From Cnuella takakiae (GTDB taxonomy: Bacteria > Bacteroidota > Bacteroidia > Chitinophagales > Chitinophagaceae), in contig NZ_MTFE01000010.1 in the NCBI RefSeq assembly GCF_001953305.1, positions 4,709,381 to 4,749,083 on the forward strand: a stretch of 39,703 nt of DNA, read 5' to 3'. The translations under genes were made by a program, and so were the position numbers. Positions within the stretch are counted from its first letter, which is position 1; every line of letters starts with the position of its first letter. Positions 7,754 through 15,363 of this stretch are shown piece by piece. The notes below the pieces were generated by a model. That model was not told the DNA's origin, searched no databases, and saw nothing but the letters and a program-made list of their open reading frames with translations.

Positions 7754-8773
7754 TTACAGGTAGCTCAGGCGCAAACCCACGGTAAAAGGTGTCTGGTCGA
7801 GGCCACGCTCCCACATGCTTTTGGAAGCTACCGAACCGTACAGCCGCACCACGCCCAGGTTCAGTTCGCCAACATAGGAAAGCTTGAACTTACGGAGGTC
7901 GTAGTTGTCGTGGTTCTTGCTTACATCGCCATCGTCCTTAAACTTCTGGCGGGCCGAGTAAAGGTAACCACCGCTCACACCCAGCGAGAAGCCAAAGCCT
8001 TTCTCCCCTTTTTGCGTGGGCGTAAAGCTCAGCATCATGGGAACGGTTACATAATCGGCGGCGAGTTTGTTCTTTTTATATCCAGCCAGGTTATTGTCCA
8101 GCGAAATGATGGTGGGGTTCTGCTCCCGGAGCAGTACGCGCTTGTCATCAAAATGGTAGTTGTTCAACTCCAGGCCCAGTCCGTATTTCAGGCTTACCGC
8201 CTTTTCTATCAGGCGGATGCGCTGCATAAATACCCAGATATTTACGTTAACCGATTTTCCGGTGCGCAGGTCGAGGCTGCCCTTGGCCAGGCCGGGTGCA
8301 AAAGCCTGGGCTTCGGCAGATGCATAGTTGGTGTTATCGGAAACATTGGCAAAACCAAGGTCCACCACCCACCAGTTGGTGCTCACCCTGCCCTGGGTGC
8401 GCGGATGGCCCACGTTTACTTTTACTTCGTTGGACTGGCCTTTGTCGCTGCCATCGCCCCTGCGGATGATGACCATACCACCCACCCGGATGGTATCGGC
8501 CTTGCCTGGAACGGTGGTATCGGCAACAGCACTGTTCTTGGTTACGTCTACCACCCAGTTGTTCACTTTCACCAGGCTGCCGTTGTTGCGGTTGGTAACC
8601 TGCACGTTTACACCGGTAGCGGCAGCTGCAGTATTGTTTTGTTCTTTGCGCACCACCACCATATTGCCTACTTTCAGGCTATCCGATTTGGCGGCGATGC
8701 CATTGTCTTCTGTTTGTGCTTTGGTGCAAAGGGTCAAAGCCAGTCCACTCAGCAGAAATCCTATCTTTTTCAT
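7754..8773 (-). CDS. Secreted outer-membrane beta-barrel-like protein of the sigma operon
   Basis: 339 residues with a signal peptide (MKKIGFLLSGLALTLCTKAQ). The N-terminal half contains a duplicated short module: DSLKVGNMVVVRK (about 31-43) with VNNWVVDV (about 71-78), and DTIRVGGMVIIRR (about 93-105) with STNWWVVDLGF (about 131-141). The C-terminal half alternates hydrophobic residues in barrel-like strands (LKYGLGLELNNYHF, FGFSLGVSGGYLYS, PFTVGLRLSYL) and ends in an aromatic/Leu-rich strand, as outer-membrane barrels do. It is the third gene after the ECF sigma factor and the anti-sigma-like gene, 96 bp downstream, with a terminator behind it. It is likely an envelope target of that sigma factor. 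The family is otherwise unrecognised. Confidence 0.8.
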   Translation of the reverse strand: MKKIGFLLSGLALTLCTKAQTEDNGIAAKSDSLKVGNMVVVRKEQNNTAAAATGVNVQVTNRNNGSLVKVNNWVVDVTKNSAVADTTVPGKADTIRVGGMVIIRRGDGSDKGQSNEVKVNVGHPRTQGRVSTNWWVVDLGFANVSDNTNYASAEAQAFAPGLAKGSLDLRTGKSVNVNIWVFMQRIRLIEKAVSLKYGLGLELNNYHFDDKRVLLREQNPTIISLDNNLAGYKKNKLAADYVTVPMMLSFTPTQKGEKGFGFSLGVSGGYLYSARQKFKDDGDVSKNHDNYDLRKFKLSYVGELNLGVVRLYGSVASKSMWERGLDQTPFTVGLRLSYL

Positions 8774-8869
8774 GGTTGCTAATTTTAGCGGTTAGTATTT
8801 GTTTTTAAAAAGGCAATGCCTGGCCGGTACACAACCAGCATTGCCTGGAACTAAGAAATTAGAATTTGA

Positions 8870-9970
8870 TTATTTCAGTTTTACGGCAACCACCCCTATC
8901 AGCAGCTCTTCATCTTCGTTGGTGGCATTGATGCCGGTGCGGCGTTCTACCATCCGGGTAGCTTTCCGGAGCAGGCTTTTCAGGTTGCCGCGGCCTTTTT
9001 CTTCAGTGTTGGCGGCAAAGCTTACTTCAGCATCTGCATTTGTAAGGTTGTACGTATCAATATCAGCAGATGTTACATCGGTGTGCAATTCTTTTTTTCC
9101 GGCACGTACCAAGGGCATATCGCCAGTGGCTTCGCGGGTGATGGGCTGGTAAGCCACCGCCTGATCTTCTTCCCGGGGTTGGGCTGCCATGGTAATTTGC
9201 GCAGTTTGTGGCGATGTATTCCGGGCAGCTTTCACGGGCTTGTCATAAGCCAGCTCGGCACCCTGTTTTATAGCAGCGGATGCTACCGATGTTGCATTTT
9301 CTTTGTCATCCACCCCTCCTTTTTTCGCAAGTTGGTCATTGGGAACAATGGTAACACGATCAGGAGCGGATATGGTACCGGAAGGTTGGGTGATAGCAGG
9401 CTTGGCATCGCCTGCTTTTGCCATACCGGTATTTTGGTTACCTGTTTCGGTCCCCTGCTGGTTGTAATACAGCACACCCAGCGAAGCTATCAAAAGCACG
9501 GCGGCAGCTACCCGCATCACAAAACCGGTACGCATGCGGTACACATTGCGGCGGTACAACTCTTCTTTGTTGGGATAAGGAATGATCTCGGCGGGGTCGC
9601 TCTTGGTGCGCAACAGCAGTTGGAACTGGTTGCGATAGGCTTCGTCGGCCTGGAGCTTTTGCTCGGTAGCTTTCCGGGCTGCTTCATCCAGTTCACCATC
9701 CACGTGGAGCAGGAGGTTTTCATCCACTACCTGCTGGCCCATACTGGCGGCAAGCAGTTCTTCTTTTGCACCAAAGCTCAGGAACTCAGGCTCCAGCCTG
9801 GTACCCATCAGCAGGTCCAGTTCGGAGCGCAGCTCAGGATGGAAAGTGAGGAAAGCGTCCACAGCGGCTTTTTCCTGCCCATTCAGTTCATCATCCACAT
9901 ACAACAGGAAGTACTCTTCGTAGTTGCTCAGGTTGATGATGGGGTTTGTATCGTTTGTTTCAAAAGACAT
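8870..9970 (-). CDS. Anti-sigma-factor-like transmembrane protein with duplicated N-terminal domain
   Basis: 366 residues. The cytoplasmic part carries two related units of about 60 residues: YEEYFLLYVDDELNGQEKAA ... SFGAKEELL (about 17-75) and ENLLLHVDGELDEAARKATE ... PYPNKEELY (about 82-138). Each has a hydrophobic/VDxEL motif followed by helices, resembling the zinc-finger anti-sigma fold but without its Cys/His zinc ligands. A single membrane helix follows (about 149-168, VMRVAAAVLLIASLGVLYY). The remaining 190 residues are low-complexity and presumably periplasmic. The gene starts 6 bp after the sigma gene's stop, the classical sigma/anti-sigma arrangement. Function as the sigma antagonist is inferred from position and topology. 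Confidence 0.82.
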   Translation of the reverse strand: MSFETNDTNPIINLSNYEEYFLLYVDDELNGQEKAAVDAFLTFHPELRSELDLLMGTRLEPEFLSFGAKEELLAASMGQQVVDENLLLHVDGELDEAARKATEQKLQADEAYRNQFQLLLRTKSDPAEIIPYPNKEELYRRNVYRMRTGFVMRVAAAVLLIASLGVLYYNQQGTETGNQNTGMAKAGDAKPAITQPSGTISAPDRVTIVPNDQLAKKGGVDDKENATSVASAAIKQGAELAYDKPVKAARNTSPQTAQITMAAQPREEDQAVAYQPITREATGDMPLVRAGKKELHTDVTSADIDTYNLTNADAEVSFAANTEEKGRGNLKSLLRKATRMVERRTGINATNEDEELLIGVVAVKLK

Positions 9971-9976
9971 GGCGGT

Positions 9977-10462
9977 TCAGATTACGTTTTCAACTTTTAC
10001 CAGGTACTCTTTCAGTTGGATACGTGCCCGGTGGAGGTACACCTTCACCTGGCTGGAAGACAGTCCCGTGATCTGGCCAATCTCTTCGTAGCTGTATCCT
10101 TCATAGTCTTTCAGCAGTACCAACGACCGCTGCGTTTCGCTGAGGCGGGCCAGGGCTTCTTCCAGCACCTTGCGGGCATTGTGCATGGGCCGGTCGCTTA
10201 CCCGGGCATCGGCCGAGAACTCCTCGCGGAGATAAACTCTTTTGGCCTTGCGCAGGTGGTCGATCATGGCATTGTAAGCCACCGTAAACAGGTAAGATTT
10301 GCTTTTGGCAGCCTCTACCTCTTCGCGGTTGATCCACAGCTTTTCAAAAGCCGTTTGCACCACATCGCGGGCATCCTCCTCGTGCCGCAGGTTTTTAACA
10401 ATGAACCGGAACACATTGTCCGCCCATTGCCTAACGCAGTCGTTGTACTCTTTCTCAGTCAT
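9977..10462 (-). CDS. ECF-type RNA polymerase sigma-70 family factor
   Basis: 161 residues, typical for ECF factors. Region 2 (about 8-75) includes RHEEDARDVVQTAFEKLW and SYLFTVAYNAMIDHLRK; region 4 (about 105-155) includes LSETQRSLVLLKDYEGYSYE and IGQITGLSSSQVKVYLHRAR. It heads a three-gene operon with the anti-sigma-like protein and a secreted barrel protein and is therefore probably held at the membrane until an envelope signal arrives. The 150 bp upstream contain no clear TAnnTTTG box, and autoregulation by this factor is possible. Confidence 0.93.
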   Translation of the reverse strand: MTEKEYNDCVRQWADNVFRFIVKNLRHEEDARDVVQTAFEKLWINREEVEAAKSKSYLFTVAYNAMIDHLRKAKRVYLREEFSADARVSDRPMHNARKVLEEALARLSETQRSLVLLKDYEGYSYEEIGQITGLSSSQVKVYLHRARIQLKEYLVKVENVI

Positions 10463-10612
10463 AAACAGCAGGTAAAATGATTGGCTTCGTATAAGTGTTA
10501 CGCCCCAGGGGGCAAATAGTTACAGCAAAGGGCAGATTTTTTTTGACTTCAAAAGGTACTGAAGAGCGTTGCGACAAACAGCTTGCAGGAGCCGCTTAAA
10601 AATAAAACTCCG

Positions 10613-11233
10613 TTACAAATTACCGGGTTGCACGCTGTTTTTCAAAGCTGAACAGGGCAGGTAGCGTTCATTGGCCACAGCAAGGGTTTCCAACAGGTGG
10701 AGGATCCGCTCCCGGCCCACCAGTTCCGCCCATTCAAAAGGGCCATGGGGGTAATTGGTACCCAGCTTCATGGCGGTGTCTATGTCTTCTTTGGAAGCAA
10801 TGCCTTCCGACCAGGCCAAGTAGGCCTCGTTGATAATACCCGCAATTACCCGGGCTGCAATCATCCCCGGTTCGTCCGGCACCCATTCCGGCGCTTTGTC
10901 CCACATTCCTAGAACGGCTGTTGCAGCCATCCTGGCTGTTTCGTCATTACCACAGGCTTCTACCCGCCTGCCGCGCAGAAAGCCCGGCCAGGCATTGATG
11001 CGGATGAAACCGGCTGGTAAATCTTTACCCGTAATAACCGGCGCAGCTACAATTACCGGAACAGGCAAGGCAGATAAGACGGGCTGGTGTGCCTGCCTGT
11101 TTGCTTCAAAAAGCAAATCAACTACGGTATCGAAGTGGGCAGGCATGTCAAGTTTGCGGGTGACTACTAAATTTGAGGGCATTGCGCCCAGTTCCGCCTC
11201 CTGTGCCTCCGAACAAACCAACCAAACCTGCAT
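10613..11233 (-). CDS. 3-hydroxyacyl-CoA dehydrogenase-like protein lacking the N-terminal NAD motif
   Basis: 206 residues, against about 280-310 for a complete enzyme. The C-terminal domain (about 110-195) is clear: VPDEPGMIAARVIAGIINEA, then EGIASKEDIDTAMKLGTNYP and HGPFEWAELVG, the 3HCDH C-terminal signature. Residues about 55-105 (FIRINAWPGF, VEACGNDETARMA) resemble the second half of the usual Rossmann domain, but the GxGxxG dinucleotide-binding start is missing. The frame has a normal ATG (11231-11233), and I see no upstream remnant. It may be an intact lineage-specific short form rather than a broken gene. Whether it still binds NAD is doubtful. Confidence 0.8.
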   Translation of the reverse strand: MQVWLVCSEAQEAELGAMPSNLVVTRKLDMPAHFDTVVDLLFEANRQAHQPVLSALPVPVIVAAPVITGKDLPAGFIRINAWPGFLRGRRVEACGNDETARMAATAVLGMWDKAPEWVPDEPGMIAARVIAGIINEAYLAWSEGIASKEDIDTAMKLGTNYPHGPFEWAELVGRERILHLLETLAVANERYLPCSALKNSVQPGNL

Positions 11234-11433
11234 GCAATCGTTTTGGCGAATTTAGGGGAATATGGGTGCCGGTGGCGGCTGGGAAAGCTTTCCGGTATTT
11301 TTTCAAAAGCAGTGCTGCGTCAATTTATAACCGCACCAACATGGCCAAGGAAATGCTGCGGTGTTCGCCTATCGGGCAGTTAAAGCCGTGTAGCTTTCAT
11401 TAAACCTAAAAGGCATTGGTTTGACACCCGGCC

Positions 11434-11482
11434 CCAAAACAAAAAACCAAAAACCAGAAACCCCAAACTCCAAACGCCAAAC
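11434..11482. repeat. Single C-rich word-repeat arm upstream of the RidA gene
   Basis: A/C-only stretch made of words such as AAAACCAAAAACC, CCCAAACTCC and AAACGCC. The same words occur in the islands at 11898-11988 and 27027-27200. It lies about 34 bp upstream of the RidA start. Confidence 0.5.
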
Positions 11483-11515
11483 TTATTTCCTTACTTCGCC
11501 TCCTCAACCAAAAAC

Positions 11516-11896
11516 ATGGAACGTACCATCATCAACACCAGCAACGCACCAGCACCCATCGGCCCTTATAACCAGGCCGTGCTGGTAAACGGCACCCTGT
11601 ATATCTCTGGACAGATCTGTTTGGATGCCGCCAGCGGACAGCTTAAAAACCGCGACATCCAGGAAGAAACCCATACCTGTTTACAAAATCTCAAGGCCAT
11701 CCTGCAGGAAGCAGGCATGAGCTTCGCCAACGTGGTAAAGACCACTATTTTTATTACCGACATGCACCAGTTCAGCGAAATCAACGAGGTTTACGGCAAA
11801 TATTTTTCAGGCAACTTCCCCGCCCGTGAAACCGTGCAGGTAGCTGCATTGCCCAAGTTTGTGAATGTGGAGATCAGTATGATTGCAGTTCAATAA
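11516..11896 (+). CDS. ridA: RidA family reactive imine/enamine deaminase
   Basis: 126 residues, normal length. RidA proteins hydrolyse 2-aminoacrylate and related imines released by PLP enzymes to ketoacids and ammonia. Family signatures are visible: NAPAPIGPYNQAVLVNGTLY at the start, ISGQICLD, and near the C-terminus NFPARETVQVAALPKFVNVE with the carboxylate-binding Arg (about 104). Cytosolic; it forms trimers in known members. The gene stands alone between two repeat islands, with a terminator at 11997-12020 behind it. Symbol by family; the exact subgroup is not determined. Confidence 0.93.
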   Translation: MERTIINTSNAPAPIGPYNQAVLVNGTLYISGQICLDAASGQLKNRDIQEETHTCLQNLKAILQEAGMSFANVVKTTIFITDMHQFSEINEVYGKYFSGNFPARETVQVAALPKFVNVEISMIAVQ

Positions 11897-11897
11897 A

Positions 11898-11988
11898 CAG
11901 TTTCTGGTTTTTAGTTTTTGGTTGTGGCAAATAGTGCCTCCCCTTTCATCAGCAGCCACTAAAAACCAAAAACCAAAAACAAACAACC
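11898..11988. repeat. Word-repeat island with inverted arms (GGTTTTTAG words)
   Basis: The left arm 11898-11927 (TTTCTGGTTTTTAG, TTTTTGG) and right arm 11956-11988 (CTAAAAACC, AAAACCAAAAAC) are inverted copies of the same words around a 28-bp unique centre. It begins just after the RidA stop and is followed by a terminator. Confidence 0.65.
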
Positions 11989-11996
11989 TATTTCCT

Positions 11997-12020
11997 CGCC
12001 CTTCGGGGCGTTTTTTATTT
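11997..12020 (+). terminator. Short rho-independent terminator after the RidA gene
   Basis: CGCCC (11997-12001), loop TTCG, GGGCG (12006-12010), followed by TTTTTTATTTTT. UUCG is a very stable tetraloop. The terminator ends about 20 bp before the trehalase start, so trehalase must be transcribed from a start inside or just after it, or by read-through. Confidence 0.75.
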
Positions 12021-12040
12021 TTACCCTTCAACCCCATTAT

Positions 12041-13588
12041 ATGAGGACCTTTTTTGTGCTCGCACTAACCGCAACCCTCCAGGTGGGCCTGGCCCAGAAA
12101 ACCGTAGCGCCGCCCGATGAAATCTATGGCGAACTGTTTCGCGATGTGCAGCTGGCACGCATTTTCCCCGACAACAAAACCTTTGTTGACTGTACCCCCA
12201 AACGCGACCCTGCTGCCATCGTTGCTGATTACAAAAAGATCCGGAGCAATCCTGCCATCCGCTTTAGCCTCGAGCTGTTTGTAAAAGAAAATTTTCACCT
12301 GCCCCCTACCCCTGCTTCCAACTATAAAAGCAGCGAGGCCGATGTGTCGGAACACATCCAGGACCTGTGGCAGGTACTGAAAAGGGGCAACGACTCGATG
12401 GTGAAAGGCTCTTCGCTGCTGCCCCTGCCCCACCCCTATATTGTTCCCGGTGGCCGCTTCCGCGAGATATACTACTGGGATTCTTATTTTACGATGCTGG
12501 GCCTCAGGGAAAGCGGCGAGCACCAGCAAGTTGAAAACATGGTGCGCAATTTTGCCTACCTCATTAACACCTACGGTCATATACCCAACGGCAACCGCTC
12601 CTATTACCTGAGCCGCTCGCAGCCACCCTTTTTCGCCCTGATGGTTGGCCTGCTGGCCGAGATCAAAGGCGAAGACATTTTTACTGAAATGCTGCCTGCC
12701 CTGCAGGGCGAATGGAACTACTGGATGGATAAAACCGCACCAACCAAACACGTGGTGCGGATGAACGATGGCAGCATCCTCAACCGCTACTACGACCAGT
12801 TGGACCGCCCCCGCCAGGAGTCCTATGTGCAGGACGTGGAAACCGCGAAAGAGGCAGGCAACAAGGCTGGTATCTTCCGCCACCTGCGCAGCGGCGCCGA
12901 AAGCGGATGGGATTTCAGCAGCCGCTGGTTTGCCGATGGCAAAAATATCAGCACCATTCACACGACCCACATCGTTCCGGTTGACCTCAACTGCCTGCTG
13001 TATGCACTGGAACAGGCGCTGGTAAAAGCTTATACCCTCAAGGGCAATACCGCTCAGGCAAAGTTGTACGAAACTGCTGCCGCCAAACGCAAAGCCGCCA
13101 TAAACAAATACTGCTACTCGGTAGCCATGGGCTGGTACACCGACTACAACCACCAAACCGGCCTGCATACCCGCACCTGGACGCTGGCGGGGCTTGTACC
13201 TTTTTTCCTCAACATCGCTCCGCAAAATCATATTTACCCCGTGGCGCAAAATACCAGGTTGAAGTTCCTGCAGCCAGGTGGCCTCATCACCACTACCGAA
13301 CGCACCGGTCAGCAGTGGGATGCGCCCAATGGCTGGGCGCCCCTGCAGTGGATGAGTGTGGTGGGTATGGAAAATTACGGGCAGAAAGAACTGGCCCAAA
13401 CCATTGCCACCCGCTGGATTCAACTGAACACCGATGTGTACAACCGCACCGGCAAGCTGATGGAGAAATACAATGTGATGGAAACAGGGCTGGAAGCAGG
13501 TGGCGGTGAATACCCTTCGCAGGATGGCTTTGGCTGGACCAATGGCGTGCTGCTGGGACTGAAGGCCAAGTACAAAAGAGGCATGTAG
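12041..13588 (+). CDS. treA: Periplasmic trehalase (GH37)
   Basis: 515 residues with a signal peptide (MRTFFVLALTATLQVGLAQ), so the enzyme is exported; it splits trehalose into two glucose units. Trehalase signature 1 is PGGRFREIYYWDSY (about 146-159) and signature 2 is QWDAPNGWAPLQ (about 425-436). The catalytic acid lies in GAESGWDFSSRW and the catalytic base in the C-terminal GLEAGGGEYPSQDGFGWTNG. No truncation is seen. It is probably monocistronic; a word-repeat arm follows the stop codon, and the next gene has its own TTG start 108 bp later. TreA is preferred over the cytosolic TreF because of the signal peptide. Confidence 0.95.
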   Translation: MRTFFVLALTATLQVGLAQKTVAPPDEIYGELFRDVQLARIFPDNKTFVDCTPKRDPAAIVADYKKIRSNPAIRFSLELFVKENFHLPPTPASNYKSSEADVSEHIQDLWQVLKRGNDSMVKGSSLLPLPHPYIVPGGRFREIYYWDSYFTMLGLRESGEHQQVENMVRNFAYLINTYGHIPNGNRSYYLSRSQPPFFALMVGLLAEIKGEDIFTEMLPALQGEWNYWMDKTAPTKHVVRMNDGSILNRYYDQLDRPRQESYVQDVETAKEAGNKAGIFRHLRSGAESGWDFSSRWFADGKNISTIHTTHIVPVDLNCLLYALEQALVKAYTLKGNTAQAKLYETAAAKRKAAINKYCYSVAMGWYTDYNHQTGLHTRTWTLAGLVPFFLNIAPQNHIYPVAQNTRLKFLQPGGLITTTERTGQQWDAPNGWAPLQWMSVVGMENYGQKELAQTIATRWIQLNTDVYNRTGKLMEKYNVMETGLEAGGGEYPSQDGFGWTNGVLLGLKAKYKRGM

Positions 13589-13625
13589 GGATTTTGGAGG
13601 TTGGATTTCGGATTTCGGAGGTACT
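13589..13625. repeat. Single G-rich word-repeat arm after the trehalase gene
   Basis: Words of the form GGATTTCGGATTTCGGAGG and TTTTGGAGGTTGG directly downstream of the trehalase stop. The complement (CCGAAATCCGAAAT) occurs at 38430-38455. Confidence 0.5.
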
Positions 13626-13696
13626 GCTGTGTGGGTTGGTCTGATAATGGATGGTGAAGGCAGCCTTACCTTTTTATAAAATAAATCGCCACATTC

Positions 13697-14809
13697 TTGC
13701 TCCGCCGACTGCTATACAAACCCGTGCTCTGGGCCACCAACAAGTTTGCTTCCCGCCCCAACAGGCAGCGGATATTTGCGTCGCTGGATGCATTGACCCA
13801 GGCCATAGAAGATGGCAAGGAAAGCAAAGGACCGGTTATCCCTTTTGAAGCTGCACAGGGCAAATTCATCATCTTCTCCGACCAGCACAAGGGTGCCCGC
13901 AACGGCGCTGATGATTTCGCATCCTGCGAAACCAGTTACCTCGAAGCACTTGAATATTACCACCGCGAGGGCTACCATTATATCGCTTTGGGCGACTGTG
14001 AGGAACTGTGGGAAAATAGCTGGTCGGCAGTGCGGCAACACCAGCAGCCTTCGTTTGCAAAGGAGAAAGCATTTCTTGAGGCAGGAACCTTTACCAAGAT
14101 ATTCGGCAACCACGACCTGATGTGGCAAAACGACCCGCTTGCGCCCATGTACCTGAAAGAAGTGTTTGGACAGGCTGTTCCTATTTACGAAGGCGTGGTG
14201 CTTAAAACGGTAGTGGGCGAAAAGGTAATTCGCATTTTGTGCACGCATGGTCACCAGGGCGATGAAATGAGTGACGGTAACTGGTTCAGCAAGTTTTTCG
14301 TTGCCCGTATCTGGGCACCGCTCCAGGCATTTGTGCGCATCAATCCCAATACACCGGCATACGACGATGGCCTGAAAACCACCCATAATGTATTGATGCA
14401 GGAATGGAGTGCGGCTCAAAAGGGTTTACTGCTGATTACCGGCCATACCCACCAGCCGGTGTTTGAATCGCTTACCCACCTGGAACGGTTGTACCGAAGG
14501 TTGTTGTTTGCCCGCAGGGATAACAATGCAAGCAGTATCTCAGACCTCGAACAACAGATCGCTTTCCGCAAGCGGGAGTACAAAGCCATTGGCGATGATT
14601 ACCTCTCGCTGCAGCCCTCCTATTTTAATACCGGCTGCTGCTGCTTTGCTGATGGCGATATCACAGGTATCGAAATTGCCGGTGGCAGTTTGAAACTGAT
14701 AAAATGGACGTACAAAGAAGGAAAGCCCACACGCCTGGTTCTGGAGGAAACACCCCTCGCAGACCTGCTGGTAGCCGTAGAAAAGCCGGAAGGCAGTATG
14801 TGGGTGTGA
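13697..14809 (+). CDS. Calcineurin-like metallophosphoesterase
   Basis: 370 residues from a TTG (13697-13699); the frame is closed by TAA 15 bases upstream and has no ATG before the first motif, so TTG is the likely start. The metallophosphoesterase motifs occur in order: FSDQHKG (D and H ligands, about 62-68), LGDCEELW (about 99-106, in place of GDxxD), FGNHDLM, CTHGHQGDE and TGHTHQPVF. The aromatic-rich C-terminal part is compatible with UDP-2,3-diacylglucosamine- or nucleotide-type phosphoesterases, but the substrate is not clear. It lacks a signal peptide. It is convergent with the M1 peptidase, with a terminator and REP-like pair between them. Confidence 0.88.
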   Translation: MLRRLLYKPVLWATNKFASRPNRQRIFASLDALTQAIEDGKESKGPVIPFEAAQGKFIIFSDQHKGARNGADDFASCETSYLEALEYYHREGYHYIALGDCEELWENSWSAVRQHQQPSFAKEKAFLEAGTFTKIFGNHDLMWQNDPLAPMYLKEVFGQAVPIYEGVVLKTVVGEKVIRILCTHGHQGDEMSDGNWFSKFFVARIWAPLQAFVRINPNTPAYDDGLKTTHNVLMQEWSAAQKGLLLITGHTHQPVFESLTHLERLYRRLLFARRDNNASSISDLEQQIAFRKREYKAIGDDYLSLQPSYFNTGCCCFADGDITGIEIAGGSLKLIKWTYKEGKPTRLVLEETPLADLLVAVEKPEGSMWV

Positions 14810-14811
14810 TG

Positions 14812-14855
14812 AGAGCAGGGATGAGTGATGAATAAGGAGTGATGAGTAAGGGTCA
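14812..14855. repeat. Single G-rich word-repeat arm after the phosphoesterase gene
   Basis: Words GATGAGTGATGAATAAGG and GAGTGATGAGTAAGG beginning a few bases after the stop codon. Complementary words (CTCATCACTGATTACTCACC) lie at 20587-20612. Confidence 0.5.
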
Positions 14856-14972
14856 CATAATAAGCATTCAGCAGCAAGCTTTGAGCTACAAACGGTTTGT
14901 GGCCAGTAGCAAGAGAATGCGGTGTTGTTTGACAAAACAGGCTACCCTAACAGACCTGTTCATCCGGGCAAT

Positions 14973-15217
14973 TTAGCCCACGGTTTCAACCGTGGGTAAT
15001 GCCGGCAAAAAGAAAAACGGAAAACCGCTTCAACGGTTTCCCTGCTGGCAGGTGTGCGGAATATATTCACCTATAAAACCCTCCTATTCAATAATGACAA
15101 AGCCACCTGCATAATAATGCAGGTGGCTTTTTTGTGAACGTTCATTTTAAAACCGTTGAAACGGTTTTAGTTTACATCGCGTCTTCGCTCTTCCCCACGG
15201 TTGAAACCGTGGGGAAG
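14973..15217. repeat. REP-like palindromic element pair in inverted orientation, flanking a terminator
   Basis: Unit A (14973-15040) holds palindrome CCCACGGTT-TC-AACCGTGGG (14977-14996), then about 24 bp, then AAACCG...CGGTTT (15022-15039). Unit B (15147-15217) is the same two palindromes in reverse order: AAAACCGTTGAAACGGTTTT (15149-15168) and CCCCACGGTT-GA-AACCGTGGGG (about 15193-15214). The terminator 15099-15133 lies between. A third copy is at 36828-36895. No transposase is seen in the window. Confidence 0.85.
15099..15133. terminator. Bidirectional terminator between the phosphoesterase and M1 peptidase genes
   Basis: AAAGCCACCTGCAT (15099-15112), loop AATA, ATGCAGGTGGCTTT (15117-15130), with TTT following on the + strand and an A/T-rich flank on the other side. 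Perfect 14-bp stem in a 554-bp convergent spacer. Confidence 0.88.
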
Positions 15218-15293
15218 ACATGTTGGAGTTATCGATAGTAATAAAAGGTATTATCTACTTTTTTTGATTCTCCCTGAACAACCAGCATTGTTC

Positions 15294-15360
15294 CTGTCAA
15301 TCCTTTTTTAATCTTATTAATCACCGGTTATTAATCCTGTCCATCACCGGTCCAATTACC
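15294..15360. repeat. AATCC/ACCGGT intergenic repeat
   Basis: A run of related units: AATCCTTTTTTAATC, TTAATCACCGGTT, TTAATCCTGTCCATCACCGG and AATTACCGGTTC, ending three bases before the M1 peptidase stop codon. Other copies of the pattern are at 20445-20479 and 36765-36797. Confidence 0.6.
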
Positions 15361-15363
15361 GGT

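Noticed and set aside
11173-11403. 76-residue + strand open frame before the RidA gene
   Set aside because: It overlaps the start of the dehydrogenase-like gene and shows no family features.
12065-13423. 452-residue open frame on the minus strand opposite trehalase
   Set aside because: No recognisable domains; an antisense shadow of a gene with trehalase signatures.
14973-15217. Palindromes considered as an IS element or attachment site
   Set aside because: No transposase or integrase frame lies between the copies, and the interior is a terminator only.
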